DNA of 43,619 nt. Origin: Nonomuraea rhizosphaerae (GTDB taxonomy: Bacteria; Actinomycetota; Actinomycetes; Streptosporangiales; Streptosporangiaceae). Below are positions 1 to 7,889 of the stretch, in pieces. Made by a program: the position numbers and the translations under genes. The notes beneath the pieces are model-generated. The model had not been told where the DNA came from, searched no databases, and saw only the letters and a list, made by a program, of their open reading frames with translations. Position 1 is the stretch's first letter, and the number at the start of each line of letters is the position of its first letter. The stretch spans positions 1 to 43,619 of the forward strand of contig NZ_JAHKRL010000277.1 of assembly GCF_019396405.1 (NCBI RefSeq), given 5' to 3'.

Positions 1-2
1 CG

Positions 3-443
3 GGCGCCGCCCCCGCCGAGTGGTCCCTCTGCATGGACGCCCGCATCGGCACCCCGACCGCGGAGATCTTCCTGCCCGAGAACCACATCGGCCTGTCGAT
101 CTCGAACGCCTCCAGCTACCTGCTGCGCAGACTGGTCGGCGGCCGGGCGCTCCGCATCATCCTCGACTCGGCCCGCCTGACCCCCGCCGAGGCCCAGTCC
201 GCCGGCCTGCTGGACGAGATCGTCGACCCGGACACGCTGCTGGAGACGGCGATCGGCCTCGTCCACCACTGGACCCTCCCCGGCACCGCGACGGCCATCC
301 ACCTGAAACTCCTGCGCCCGCCGCTGGAGGAGGTCGAACGCGCCTTCGTCATCGAGACGGAGGCGGCCCGCCACCTGGAGGAGACGGGGATCGCCCGCGC
401 GGGCATGACCCGCTTCCTCAACCGCCCCCGCCAGTCCCCCTGA
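3..443 (+). CDS. Enoyl-CoA hydratase/isomerase (crotonase) family protein, 3' part
   Basis: The reading frame is open from the left edge, so the N-terminal half lies outside the window. The visible 146 residues resemble the second half of a crotonase-fold enzyme: a segment reading TAEIFLPENHIGLSIS, then an alpha-helical stretch with RALRIIL and LTPAEAQSAGLLDEIVD, the usual position of the 'A..A...GLV..V' motif that follows the active-site loop. Crotonases hydrate, isomerise or cleave acyl-CoA thioesters, but the oxyanion-hole residues near the N-terminus are not in view, so the substrate cannot be given. The first internal ATG (33) lies inside the fold and is not a credible start. It converges on the M20 amidohydrolase gene across about 240 bases in which I see no gene. 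Confidence 0.72.
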   Translation, partial: GAAPAEWSLCMDARIGTPTAEIFLPENHIGLSISNASSYLLRRLVGGRALRIILDSARLTPAEAQSAGLLDEIVDPDTLLETAIGLVHHWTLPGTATAIHLKLLRPPLEEVERAFVIETEAARHLEETGIARAGMTRFLNRPRQSP

Positions 444-683
444 CCCCACAGACATGGGCCTCCACCTTTCGGGGCGCGCTACGCGCTCCAGGGCTCCGCA
501 CTGCGCCCAGTGGGGGGCTCAGCGCACCAGCACTCTCGCTCGTCCCCGATGCGGGCCGGCATCTGGCGAGGACTACCCGACCCTGGCGAGCGAGGGGCAG
601 CGTCGCATTCGATCCCACGGTTCGGAATGCCCGTACGACGCCGGTCGCACCGCGTCCCCTTCCGGCCCACTACCCCAACGGCC

Positions 684-2036
684 CTACGTCCGCGTACGGC
701 CCGCCAGCCATCCGGCCATCGCGCGTACGCCATGACCGATCGCCCGCTCGTCCGGAGCGAAAGCCCCGAAATGCGGATAACTGGTCTCGATGGACGCCCC
801 AGGCGCCCGTACACCAAGAAAGCTGAACGTCCCCGGCATCCGCCGCAGGAACAGCGAGAAGTCCTCCCCGTTGAACGGCACCGCCGCGTGCAACGTCCCC
901 ACCCGCTCCTGCCCCACCGTCCGCCGCAGGTGCCGCCTGAGCGCCAGCCCCTCCCGCTCGGGGCAGACCATGGCGGGGAACGGGTCGTTCGGGAAGGCCA
1001 CCGACGCGGCGGCGCCCTGCGGCTGCGCGAGGCGGCGGACGTCCTCGCGGACCTGGACGTACCGGTCCTCCGGCCAGCAGCGGTACGACAGCCGCACCTC
1101 CGCCCCGCCCTCCACCTCGGCCGCCTGGGCCTGCATGAAGACGAACCTGGCCAGCGGCCCGTCCGGTGTCTGGATGTCCGTCACGAGGCGTTCGAGAGCC
1201 TCGGGGGTGGCGGGGGGCGCGACCGTGCCGAGCGCGCCGATGTCGGCCGCGAGCCGCCGCGCCCGCGCCGTCGCGTCGGAGCCGGTGAGCGTGACGACGC
1301 CGCGGTCCTGGCCGGGCAGCCCGAACCCGGGCGTGACCACGAACTCCCCGACCGGGAACGGGCCGCAGTGCAGGGCGTGGATCTCGGTCGGGCGGACCCG
1401 CGCGAACACCCCGTCGGCCAGCATCGCGGCGGCGCCCGCAAGCGTCTCCTCGGCGGGCTGGAAGACGAACACCACGGTGCCGGTGAGCCGATGACGCAGA
1501 CGCGCCAGCACCTGCGCGACGCCCACGCCCACGGTCGTGTGCAGATCGTGCCCGCACAGGTGGGCCGGCTGCGCGCCGCCGCCTACCTGCCCGTTCGGCG
1601 GCACCGCGTCCATGTCCGCCCGGTAGGCCACGGTACGGCCGGGACGGACGCCGGTGAGGACCCCCACCACGCCGTGCCCGCCGACGCCCGTGGTGACGTC
1701 GAGCCCGGCGGCCCGCAGCCGCCGGGCGACCAGCGCGGCCGTGCGCTGCTCCTGTCCCGCGACCTCGGGGTGCCGGTGGATGTCACGACGTAACACGATC
1801 AGTTCCTGGTCCAGCGCGGACGCCACCGCGTCCACCGACCTCTCGTCCACCGGCTCGAATCCCGGCCCTCCGGCAGCGGCCCCCGAACCGCCACCGCCGG
1901 CGGCGTACGCCGCCCGGCCCGGCGCCGGACCGGCCCCCGCCAGGCCGCCTCCCATCAGGCCGCCTCCCGTCAGGCCGAGAACGGCGCCACCGAGCACGGC
2001 GCGCCGGCTGACGACATGATCCCCTGAGTTCGACAT
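684..2036 (-). CDS. Tat-exported M20-family amidohydrolase/peptidase
   Basis: A 450-residue protein. The start at 2036 is chosen because GGAGGGG lies just upstream and the protein then opens with a twin-arginine signal (SRRAVLGGAVLG, residues 10-21) and a glycine-rich export region. An upstream ATG at 2147 would bury this signal. The mature part is M20D-like: HRHPEVAGQE near 87, metal-binding YRADMDAVPP near 138, LCGHDLHTT near 160, the FQPAEET catalytic glutamates near 192, and a late NGEDFS. Members of the family cleave N-acyl amino acids or peptides with two metal ions. The Tat signal implies a folded metalloenzyme secreted or held at the cell surface, unlike the cytosolic M20 protein at 16888. 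The long low-complexity Gly/Ala stretch (about residues 22-58) may be a flexible linker. Exact substrate unknown. Confidence 0.85.
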   Translation of the reverse strand: MSNSGDHVVSRRAVLGGAVLGLTGGGLMGGGLAGAGPAPGRAAYAAGGGGSGAAAGGPGFEPVDERSVDAVASALDQELIVLRRDIHRHPEVAGQEQRTAALVARRLRAAGLDVTTGVGGHGVVGVLTGVRPGRTVAYRADMDAVPPNGQVGGGAQPAHLCGHDLHTTVGVGVAQVLARLRHRLTGTVVFVFQPAEETLAGAAAMLADGVFARVRPTEIHALHCGPFPVGEFVVTPGFGLPGQDRGVVTLTGSDATARARRLAADIGALGTVAPPATPEALERLVTDIQTPDGPLARFVFMQAQAAEVEGGAEVRLSYRCWPEDRYVQVREDVRRLAQPQGAAASVAFPNDPFPAMVCPEREGLALRRHLRRTVGQERVGTLHAAVPFNGEDFSLFLRRMPGTFSFLGVRAPGASIETSYPHFGAFAPDERAIGHGVRAMAGWLAGRTRT

Positions 2037-2164
2037 GGCCCCTCCAGCAAGAGCGCGACCGCCGTCCGGGCAGGTCGCTCGACACGACCATGTCCCACCC
2101 GTCCACCCGGAGGCACTGAAGCCAGCCCTCCAATCACCAGGGGGCATGCCCTACCACGCCCGCG

Positions 2165-2545
2165 TCAGGTGTCGAAGCGGCGGCGGGCGTCCTCGATGTG
2201 GCCGAGGTGGCGATGAGTCCAGTCGCACATCCCGCTGACCGTCTCCCGCAGGCCCTGGCCCGGCCCGGTGAGGGTGTACTCGACCCGCGGCGGCACGGTG
2301 GGGTGCACGTTCCGCTCGACCAGGCCGTTGCGCTCCAGCATGCGCAGGTTCTGGGTGAGCATCTTGTGGCTGATGCCGTCGACCTCGTCACGCACCTCGC
2401 CGAAGCGCAGGGTGCGTTCCCCCAGGGCCTCGATGATCAGGAGCGCCCACTTGTTGGCGACGTCCGAGAAGATCTCCCGCGCCAGCGAGTCCGCCCGGGT
2501 CAGGTCCGCCTCCTCGGGCGAGCCCTTGTACTGCTTGGTCACCAT
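2165..2545 (-). CDS. HxlR-family winged-helix transcriptional regulator
   Basis: A 126-residue protein with the usual length and layout of the HxlR family: an N-terminal helix, then the sequence IFSDVANKWALLIIEALGE (helix 1), RFGEVRDEVDGISHKMLTQNLRMLERNGLV (recognition helix region and wing start) and a wing strand with PRVEYTLTGPG. HxlR proteins usually repress or activate a divergent gene in response to an electrophile or metabolite. This gene is divergent from a Rid-family gene with 98 bases between starts, and copies of the same 15-base motif sit next to each gene (see the repeat at 2548). I infer autoregulation plus control of the Rid gene. The family often uses cysteines as sensors, but only one is visible here (in SGMCDWTH), so the signal is unknown. 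Confidence 0.9.
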   Translation of the reverse strand: MVTKQYKGSPEEADLTRADSLAREIFSDVANKWALLIIEALGERTLRFGEVRDEVDGISHKMLTQNLRMLERNGLVERNVHPTVPPRVEYTLTGPGQGLRETVSGMCDWTHRHLGHIEDARRRFDT

Positions 2546-2547
2546 GA

Positions 2548-2616
2548 GGTTCCTCAGTCACCGGAAAGTGCGTTCTTCCATGTCAGCTCCCACTCTCCTA
2601 TGGTTCCTGAGTCACC
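2548..2616. promoter_or_regulatory. Direct-repeat pair, candidate HxlR operator
   Basis: Two copies of GGTTCCT[C/G]AGTCACC lie at 2548-2562 and 2602-2616, matching at 14 of 15 bases with starts 54 bases apart. The first abuts the start codon of the HxlR gene and the second lies 28 bases before the Rid gene. The spacing of about five helical turns would put both on the same DNA face. Function is inferred from position only. Confidence 0.55.
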
Positions 2617-2643
2617 ACAAGAGAGCACGAGGAGGCAGGCAGC

Positions 2644-3051
2644 ATGGCCATCACCCTGATCGATCCCACCGGACTGCCGCGGATCGACGCCTACCGGCAG
2701 GTGTCCGTCGCGACGGGATCGAAGCTGGTGTTCGTCGCCGGACAGGTCGCCTGGGACGCCGATGGGGTCACCGTCGGCAAGGACGACCTCGCCGCCCAGG
2801 TCGAGCAGTGTTACCTCAACGTCGGCACCGCCCTGGCCGCGGCCGGCGCCTCCTTCGGCGACGTGGCGAAGCTGACCGTCCACGTCGTCGGCTGGACTCC
2901 TGACAAGATGCCGCTCTTCCTGGAGGGAGTCGCGCGGGCGGCCGCGAAGCTGGGGGTCACGCCGGTGCCGCCGGGCACGCTGCTGGGCGTCGCGGCGCTG
3001 GACGTGCCCGAGCACCTGGTCGAGGTCGAAGCCACCGCGGTCGTCGACTGA
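2644..3051 (+). CDS. Rid-family (YjgF/UK114) protein lacking the catalytic arginine
   Basis: A 135-residue protein of normal Rid length with GAGGAGG placed well before the ATG. The fold is recognisable from LVFVAGQVAWDADG, the central helix LNVGTALAAAGASFGDVAKLTVHV, and the C-terminal strand LVEVEATAVV. Canonical RidA hydrolyses reactive 2-aminoacrylate-type enamines/imines using an arginine in a PARS-type motif. The corresponding stretch here reads VPPGTLLGV, with glycine where the arginine should be, although the later glutamate of VEVEA is kept. It therefore looks like one of the Arg-less Rid subfamilies, whose activities are mostly not defined. The divergent HxlR gene is the probable regulator. 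The HxlR/Rid pairing suggests a response to a reactive small molecule; this is inference. Confidence 0.85.
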   Translation: MAITLIDPTGLPRIDAYRQVSVATGSKLVFVAGQVAWDADGVTVGKDDLAAQVEQCYLNVGTALAAAGASFGDVAKLTVHVVGWTPDKMPLFLEGVARAAAKLGVTPVPPGTLLGVAALDVPEHLVEVEATAVVD

Positions 3052-3110
3052 GCCCGCCGGCCGATCGGGAACACCGAGCCGGCCGGTCGAGCGCGAACGA
3101 CGGGAACCGG

Positions 3111-3737
3111 CTAGTTGATCAGGAACGCCGCGATCACCAGGACGACGGCCACGACCAGCACCACCACCGAGTCGATCGCCCACGTGGCCCTGGCCGGAGC
3201 CGCCTCCGCCTGCTGCACCCGCGTCTTGGCCGACTCCGCCCGCTCGGTGATCTGCTGCCCCACCCAGTCGGCGTGCGTCTTGCCGGCGAACGCCTCCTGC
3301 GCCGCCTGCTCCGCCTTGCTCAGCACCGGCTCGGTCTGGAAGCGCCCGCGCCCGCGCTGGGGCCGGGGGACGGCCCGGCGTTGCGCCCTGGCCCGTTCGC
3401 GGGCGGTGCTCATCGGCGTCCACAGCCGCAGCACCTCGTCGTCCTCGCCGTAGTGGACGCCGATGGTGTGCCCCACGGTCACGTCCTTGATCAGCTTCCA
3501 CGGCAGGAACGTGGTGCGCAGCGGGTTGCGGGCCAGCAGCCCGTCCTCGGTCACCACGGTCGCCGGCCGGAGCGCGACCAGGTAGACCAGCGCCGTCAGC
3601 GCGCCCAGCACCGCCCCCGCGACCAGCGAGGGCTTGCCGTTGTAGCGGGCGGTCAGGTCGTAGACGTTGAAGGCGACGAACGCCAGCCAGACCCACCCGA
3701 GCGCGAAGGCCGTCCTGGAACGGTAGACCTGCTTCAC
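3111..3737 (-). CDS. Membrane-anchored bacterial PH-domain protein
   Basis: A 208-residue protein. The start is a GTG at 3737 that overlaps the TGA of the adenosine deaminase gene (GTGA), giving translational coupling; the longer open frame upstream only shadows that gene. Two N-terminal membrane segments (about residues 8-27 and 37-56) are followed by a small beta-rich domain, [20 protein letters not shown], typical of the actinobacterial bPH_6 group. A charged, Ala/Gln-rich, probably coiled-coil region follows, and then a C-terminal hydrophobic segment ends the chain ([18 protein letters not shown]). The role is unknown. Such proteins often follow adenosine deaminase or other housekeeping genes in actinomycetes with no established link. 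The third membrane anchor at the very C-terminus is the unusual part. Confidence 0.75.
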   Translation of the reverse strand: MKQVYRSRTAFALGWVWLAFVAFNVYDLTARYNGKPSLVAGAVLGALTALVYLVALRPATVVTEDGLLARNPLRTTFLPWKLIKDVTVGHTIGVHYGEDDEVLRLWTPMSTARERARAQRRAVPRPQRGRGRFQTEPVLSKAEQAAQEAFAGKTHADWVGQQITERAESAKTRVQQAEAAPARATWAIDSVVVLVVAVVLVIAAFLIN

Positions 3738-4807
3738 GGCTGCCACTTCAACCGTGCGAACCCCGGCTTGATCACGCCGTTGATCAGCGCCAGCCGCTCG
3801 TCGAACGGGATGAACGCCGACTTCATCGCGTTGACCGTGAACCACTGCAGGTCGTCCCAGCCGTACCCGAACGCCTCGACCAGCTTGGCGAACTCCAGCG
3901 ACACGCTGGTGCGGCTCATCAGCCGGTTGTCGGTGTTGACGGTGACCCTGAAGTGCAGCCGCCGCAGCAGCCCGATCGGGTGATCGGCGATGGAGTCGGC
4001 CGCGCCGGTCTGCAGGTTGGACGTGGGGCACATCTCCAGCGGGATCCGCTTGTCCCGTACGTACGCCGCGAGCCGCCCCAGCTTGGCCGTGCCGTCGCCG
4101 GCGACGGCGATGTCGTCGATGATGCGCACGCCGTGCCCGAGCCGGTCAGCGCCGCACCACTGGATCGCCTGCCAGATGGACGGCACCCCGAACCCCTCAC
4201 CGGCGTGGATGGTGAAGTGGGCGTTCTCCCGCTGCAGGTACTCGAACGCGTCCAGGTGCCTTGTGGGCGGGTACCCGGCCTCCGCGCCCGCGATGTCGAA
4301 CCCCACGACCCCGACGTCGCGGTAGCGCACGGACAGCTCGGCGATCTCCATGGACCGCGCCTTGTGCCGCATGGCGGTCAGCAGCGTGCCGACCTTGACG
4401 CCGCGTCCCTCGGACCCCAGCCGGAACCCCTCCAGCACCGCCTCGACCACCTGGTCCAGGCTCAGGCCGTTCATGGTGTGCTGCTCGGGCGCGAACCGCA
4501 CCTCCGCGTACACGACCCCGTCGTCGGCGAGGTCCTGGGCGCACTCGGCGGCGACCCGGATCAGCGACTCGCGCGTCTGCATGACGCCGACGGTGTGCTG
4601 GAACGTCTCCAGGTAGCGTTCCAGGGAGCCCGAGTCGGCCGCCTCCTCGAACCACTGCCGGAGGCTGTCGGCGTCGGTGGTGGGCAGGTCACCGTACCCG
4701 GAGTCGCGTGCCAGCTCGACCACGGTCTCGGCCCGCAGGCCACCGTCGAGATGGTCGTGCAGCAGCACCTTGGGCGCCCGTCGGATCTCGTCAAGCGTGG
4801 GGCTCAT
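3734..4807 (-). CDS. add: Adenosine deaminase
   Basis: A 358-residue protein that hydrolyses adenosine or deoxyadenosine to inosine plus ammonia in purine salvage. Metal-binding LLHDHLDGG near the N-terminus gives H17 and H19; [10 protein letters not shown] gives H201 and the catalytic E204; H225 lies in RLGHGVRI; and D293 lies in VNTDNRLMS. The NTDN form of the usual TDDP motif is, to my knowledge, normal for actinobacterial Add. The start at 4807 is chosen because the family begins a few residues before the HxH motif; the upstream extension is Pro/Thr-rich and unlike the family. The gene sits two kilobases from the cytidine deaminase / thymidine phosphorylase / nucleoside transporter block and probably works on the same imported substrates. 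The stop overlaps the start of the PH-domain gene. Confidence 0.95.
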   Translation of the reverse strand: MSPTLDEIRRAPKVLLHDHLDGGLRAETVVELARDSGYGDLPTTDADSLRQWFEEAADSGSLERYLETFQHTVGVMQTRESLIRVAAECAQDLADDGVVYAEVRFAPEQHTMNGLSLDQVVEAVLEGFRLGSEGRGVKVGTLLTAMRHKARSMEIAELSVRYRDVGVVGFDIAGAEAGYPPTRHLDAFEYLQRENAHFTIHAGEGFGVPSIWQAIQWCGADRLGHGVRIIDDIAVAGDGTAKLGRLAAYVRDKRIPLEMCPTSNLQTGAADSIADHPIGLLRRLHFRVTVNTDNRLMSRTSVSLEFAKLVEAFGYGWDDLQWFTVNAMKSAFIPFDERLALINGVIKPGFARLKWQP

Positions 4808-4844
4808 CCGCCCATGATATGAGTCCGCCGCCCCCGTCCGCCCG

Positions 4845-5201
4845 TCACCCGTCGGCGCGGTTGGCGGTGTCCGGGGAGAAGGCGGGCAGGCAGACCGCGA
4901 TGTACTCGGCGCCGTCGGGGCCGGTGCTGTAGCGGATCCTCTCACCCGGCTCGGTGATCACCGACTGGCCCGCCGTCACCTCCGTGGTGCCGCCGTCGTG
5001 CTCGACGAGGACCGTGCCGCGCAGGACCACCGTGTACTCGGTGAACGAGGGGGTCTGGGCGGGTTCGGACCAGTCGGGCGGGGCGACCATGTGGGCGACG
5101 GAGACGGCCTCGTCGCCGGTGTTCACCCGGCCGACGTGCTCGTCGATGAGCTTGCCGCCGGGCACCGGGACGCGGGTGGGAGCTTCGATCTTTCTGACCA
5201 C
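4845..5201 (-). CDS. Small cupin-domain protein
   Basis: A 118-residue single-domain cupin. The conserved barrel shows as [35 protein letters not shown], which fits the two cupin motifs, but the usual metal histidines of motif 1 are mostly missing: the stretch [19 protein letters not shown] has no HxH. A catalytic metal site is therefore doubtful and a binding or sensing role is possible. The gene begins 4 bases after the stop of the AMIN-like lipoprotein gene, so the two are probably co-transcribed. No SD can be assigned apart from GGTCAGAA-like bases. Substrate unknown. Confidence 0.8.
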   Translation of the reverse strand: MVRKIEAPTRVPVPGGKLIDEHVGRVNTGDEAVSVAHMVAPPDWSEPAQTPSFTEYTVVLRGTVLVEHDGGTTEVTAGQSVITEPGERIRYSTGPDGAEYIAVCLPAFSPDTANRADG

Positions 5202-5205
5202 CAGG

Positions 5206-5859
5206 TCAGTGTGCCACGTCGATGACCAGGCGGTCGGGGCCGGTGTACTCCTTCACGCGGAACGGCGCGCGGCGCTCCAGCACCAGGCCGACGCCGACGC
5301 GGCCCTCGAAGTCGCCGGTCCTCACCACGTGGGTCACGGCGGGCAGGTTCGCCTGCTGGATCGGGTCGCCGGTCCAGGTGGGCTTGCCCTTGGTGTCGTG
5401 GGCCTCGGCGGGGGTGAGGACGATGTGGAGGTAGGCGCCGCCCTTGACCTCGATGGGCTCGCCGGAGCCGTCCTGGACCAGCTCGTCGGCCCAGTCGACG
5501 GTGTAGCCGGGGATCTTGCCCTTGAGGTCGATGACCACGCGGTCGTAGGAGCCGTGGGCGGCGAAGCGGACGGCCATGACCCGGGCGGGGGTGCCGACGG
5601 GGTGCTCGACGTCGAGTTCGGCGGTGGACGTCGGCGGCGGGTCGGACGGGGCGCCGGTCTCCGAGGGAGAAACGGTCTGCGAAGGGGTGCCGGTCTCGGG
5701 CGGCGTGGTGGCGGAGCTTGTCGCGGTTCCGACCGCTGTGCCCGGTGCGGAGGTGCCGCAGGCGGTCAGTACGGCGGCACAGGCGAGGAGGGCGAGGACG
5801 GCGGCGGCCGGGCGCCTGCGGCGGCTCCGACCGGACCCGTGGGCGGCTGGCGGGCGCAT
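5206..5859 (-). CDS. AMIN-like domain lipoprotein
   Basis: A 217-residue predicted lipoprotein. After an arginine-rich N-region (GRSRRRRPAAA) and a hydrophobic core the lipobox reads LTAC with the lipid-modified cysteine at about residue 34. A Thr/Ser/Pro-rich linker follows to about residue 80, and then a compact beta-rich domain with SYDRVVIDLKGKIPGYTVDW and a final GPDRLVIDVAH. This layout matches actinobacterial 'AMIN-like' lipoproteins, related to the N-terminal AMIN domain that targets cell-wall amidases. A cell-wall-associated role outside the membrane is likely, but the function is not established. Start: ATG 5859 is preferred because it puts the basic n-region first; ATG 5922 is possible. 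The cupin gene follows after 4 bases. Confidence 0.75.
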   Translation of the reverse strand: MRPPAAHGSGRSRRRRPAAAVLALLACAAVLTACGTSAPGTAVGTATSSATTPPETGTPSQTVSPSETGAPSDPPPTSTAELDVEHPVGTPARVMAVRFAAHGSYDRVVIDLKGKIPGYTVDWADELVQDGSGEPIEVKGGAYLHIVLTPAEAHDTKGKPTWTGDPIQQANLPAVTHVVRTGDFEGRVGVGLVLERRAPFRVKEYTGPDRLVIDVAH

Positions 5860-5961
5860 ACCAGTGATGATTCCCCAGTTCAGGCACCTGCAAGCGACGA
5901 ACGACAAGATCCGGCCCCGCACGGCGCGCGATGCCGTACGGGACCGGAGGCCAGACCCAGG

Positions 5962-7371
5962 TCAGACCGTTTCGTACACCTTCGCCTCCTCCGCCGGCGG
6001 CGCCGCGACCGCAGCCCGCGACCGCAGCCCCAGGGCGGAGATCACCAGCCCCGTGAGGGCCAGCACCAGCGACACCACGATCGCCGACCGCAGCACCTCG
6101 ATGGACAGCGTGGCGCCGCCCGAGGTGAGCACCGCCGACACCACGGCCAGCACGATCGCGCCGCCGACCTGGCCGGAGGTGTTGAGCAGCCCGGAGGCCA
6201 GCCCCTGCTCGTCGTCGTCCACGCCGTTGGTGGCCTGGATGTTCAGGGAGGGGAACGAGAGGGCGAACGCGATCCCCATCAGCAGCATGCCCGGGATGAC
6301 CAGCCCGGCCAGGCTGGGGTCGGAGTCGATGCCGAGGAAGAACGCGTACCCGCCGGCCAGCGCGGCGGACCCGATGACGATCAGCTTGCCGGTGCCGAAC
6401 CGGTCGGCGAAGTCGCCCATCTTGGTCGAGGTGACCGCGACGAGGACGCCGGCCGGCAGGAACGCCAGGGCGGTGCCCAGGGCCGACCAGCCGAGGAAGT
6501 TCTGGAAGTACTGCATGGCCACGAACTGGAAGGCCACGTACGAGCCGAACAGGATGAGCAGCCCGAGGTTGGCCCGCACGAGCGGCCCGGAGCGCAGGAT
6601 GCCGAGGCGCACCAGCGGGTGCCTCATCCGCAGCTCGGTCAGGACGAACAGGCCGAGCAGCACGGCGACCGCGACGAGCGAGCCGATGGTGCGCAAGGAG
6701 GCCCAGCCGGCGGCCGGAGCCTCGACGACGGTGAAGACGAGCAGCAGCATCGAGGCGGTGATCAGCACGGCGCCGATCAGGTCGTGGCCGCCCTCGGCCC
6801 GCTCCTCCTTGCCACGCGGCAGTACCTTGAGCGCGGCGACCAGCGCGATGATCGCGACGGGCACCGGCATCAGGAGGGTCCACCGCCAGCCGATCTCGGT
6901 CAGCAGGCCGGACATCACCAGGCCGAGCGAGTAGCCGCTGGCGCCGGAGGCGGTGAAAATGCTGAGCGCCTTGTTGCGCTCGGGGCCCTCGGGAAACGTG
7001 GTCGTGATGATCGAGAGCGCGGCCGGCGCGGTGAACGCCGCCCCCACTCCCTTGACGAACCTGGCCACGATCAACAACGTGCCGTCGTCGACAAGACCAC
7101 CGAGCAGCGACGCGACGGCGAAGACACCCAGCGCGACCAGGAACACCCTGCGCCGCCCGAGCAGGTCGGCGGTCCTGCCCCCGAGCAACAGAAGACCGCC
7201 GTAACCGAGCACATAGCCGCTGACAACCCACTGCAGAGAAGACGTGGAAAGCCCCAGCTCGTGCTGGATGGCCGGCAGCGCGACGCCGACCATCGACACG
7301 TCAAGGGCGTCAAGGAAGATCACTGCGCAGAGCACGGCGAGCGCGCCCCAGCGGGAAGTAGGTGAGGACAT
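5962..7371 (-). CDS. DHA2-type MFS drug/proton antiporter (14 TM)
   Basis: A 469-residue integral membrane protein of the length typical for 14-segment DHA2 exporters (EmrB/QacA group). The first segment holds FLDALDVSMVGVALPAIQ, close to the family's motif 'D.T.VNVALP.I'. The loop 2-3 motif reads LLGGRTADLLGRRRVF, the classic MFS motif A (GxLaDrxGrkxxl), and motif C-like SGLLTEIGWRW follows segment 5. Export of a hydrophobic compound driven by protons is the expected activity; the substrate is unknown. The gene is divergent from a MarR-family regulator with a 7-base inverted repeat in the shared promoter region, the usual arrangement for a drug-inducible pump. Confidence 0.9.
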   Translation of the reverse strand: MSSPTSRWGALAVLCAVIFLDALDVSMVGVALPAIQHELGLSTSSLQWVVSGYVLGYGGLLLLGGRTADLLGRRRVFLVALGVFAVASLLGGLVDDGTLLIVARFVKGVGAAFTAPAALSIITTTFPEGPERNKALSIFTASGASGYSLGLVMSGLLTEIGWRWTLLMPVPVAIIALVAALKVLPRGKEERAEGGHDLIGAVLITASMLLLVFTVVEAPAAGWASLRTIGSLVAVAVLLGLFVLTELRMRHPLVRLGILRSGPLVRANLGLLILFGSYVAFQFVAMQYFQNFLGWSALGTALAFLPAGVLVAVTSTKMGDFADRFGTGKLIVIGSAALAGGYAFFLGIDSDPSLAGLVIPGMLLMGIAFALSFPSLNIQATNGVDDDEQGLASGLLNTSGQVGGAIVLAVVSAVLTSGGATLSIEVLRSAIVVSLVLALTGLVISALGLRSRAAVAAPPAEEAKVYETV

Positions 7372-7401
7372 GAGTCAGAACATTACATGCACTCGCATCT
7401 A

Positions 7402-7428
7402 ATGCAACAGCATTTAATTCCGTTGCAT
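7402..7428. promoter_or_regulatory. Inverted repeat, candidate MarR operator
   Basis: ATGCAAC (7402-7408) and GTTGCAT (7422-7428) form a perfect 7-base inverted repeat around a 13-base AT-rich spacer, a marked AT island in a GC-rich genome. It lies 30 bases before the exporter start and 30 bases before the MarR start, in line with one regulator controlling both. A smaller ATGC/GCAT repeat sits at 7387-7398. Confidence 0.65.
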
Positions 7429-7458
7429 AAATTTTGGCGAGGTGGTAACCTCCGCGAC

Positions 7459-7845
7459 ATGGACGAGGAGTTCGTGGTCGGGACCTGGCACTACGTCCTG
7501 GCCAAGCACGCCAAGGCGATGTGCGCGCTGGAACGCGAGCTGGGCGACAAGCATGGTCTGGGGCCGAGCGAGTTCGAGGTGCTTGACCGGATCGTCCGCC
7601 ACGACAAGGACCTGCGGATCCAGGAGCTCTGCGACGAGGTTCACCTCAGCCAGAGCGCCCTGTCGCGCGTGGTGGCCCGCCTGGAGAAGGCCGAGCTGGT
7701 CGCGCGCGGGGTGTGCCACAACGACCGGCGCGGGGTGTTCGTCTGCATCACGGACGCCGGCCGGACGCGCTACGAGGAGGCCCTCCCCACGCAGCGCGCC
7801 GTCCTCGCCGAGATCTTCTCCGACGCTCCGGCTCTGGCGCGCTGA
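7459..7845 (+). CDS. MarR-family transcriptional regulator of the divergent exporter
   Basis: A 128-residue protein with a MarR winged helix: helix 1 AMCALERELGDKHGLGPSEFEVLDRI, recognition part IQELCDEVHLSQSALSRVVARLEKAELV, and the wing CHNDRRGVFVCITDAG with the conserved D-R-R-G turn. The start at 7459 is preferred, since an upstream in-frame ATG (7387) would translate the palindromic operator. GAGGTGG lies 13-20 bases before, somewhat far. Chain length is at the short end for the family (usually 140-160), with a reduced C-terminal dimerisation helix. It is divergent from the MFS exporter and probably represses both genes until a ligand binds. It contains Cys in LCDEV and in VCHND, so thiol sensing is conceivable but unproven. 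Confidence 0.88.
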   Translation: MDEEFVVGTWHYVLAKHAKAMCALERELGDKHGLGPSEFEVLDRIVRHDKDLRIQELCDEVHLSQSALSRVVARLEKAELVARGVCHNDRRGVFVCITDAGRTRYEEALPTQRAVLAEIFSDAPALAR

Positions 7846-7889
7846 CCCACTGGCCCGCGAAGACCACCCGGCGCGCGGCCGCCTGGCGG

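Noticed and set aside
535-594. CTCGCTCG / CGAGCGAG inverted repeat after the crotonase gene
   Set aside because: The arms are 44 bases apart and no T-run follows, so I do not call it a terminator.
670-1793. Long frames overlapping the Tat-exported M20 gene on both strands
   Set aside because: Only the 684-2036 frame has family motifs, an SD and a signal peptide. The others are by-products of high GC.
4954-7365. An 803-codon open frame on the + strand
   Set aside because: It lies opposite the cupin, lipoprotein and MFS genes, has the composition of an antisense shadow (His/Arg/Gln/Gly-rich, no domain), and its start has no SD.
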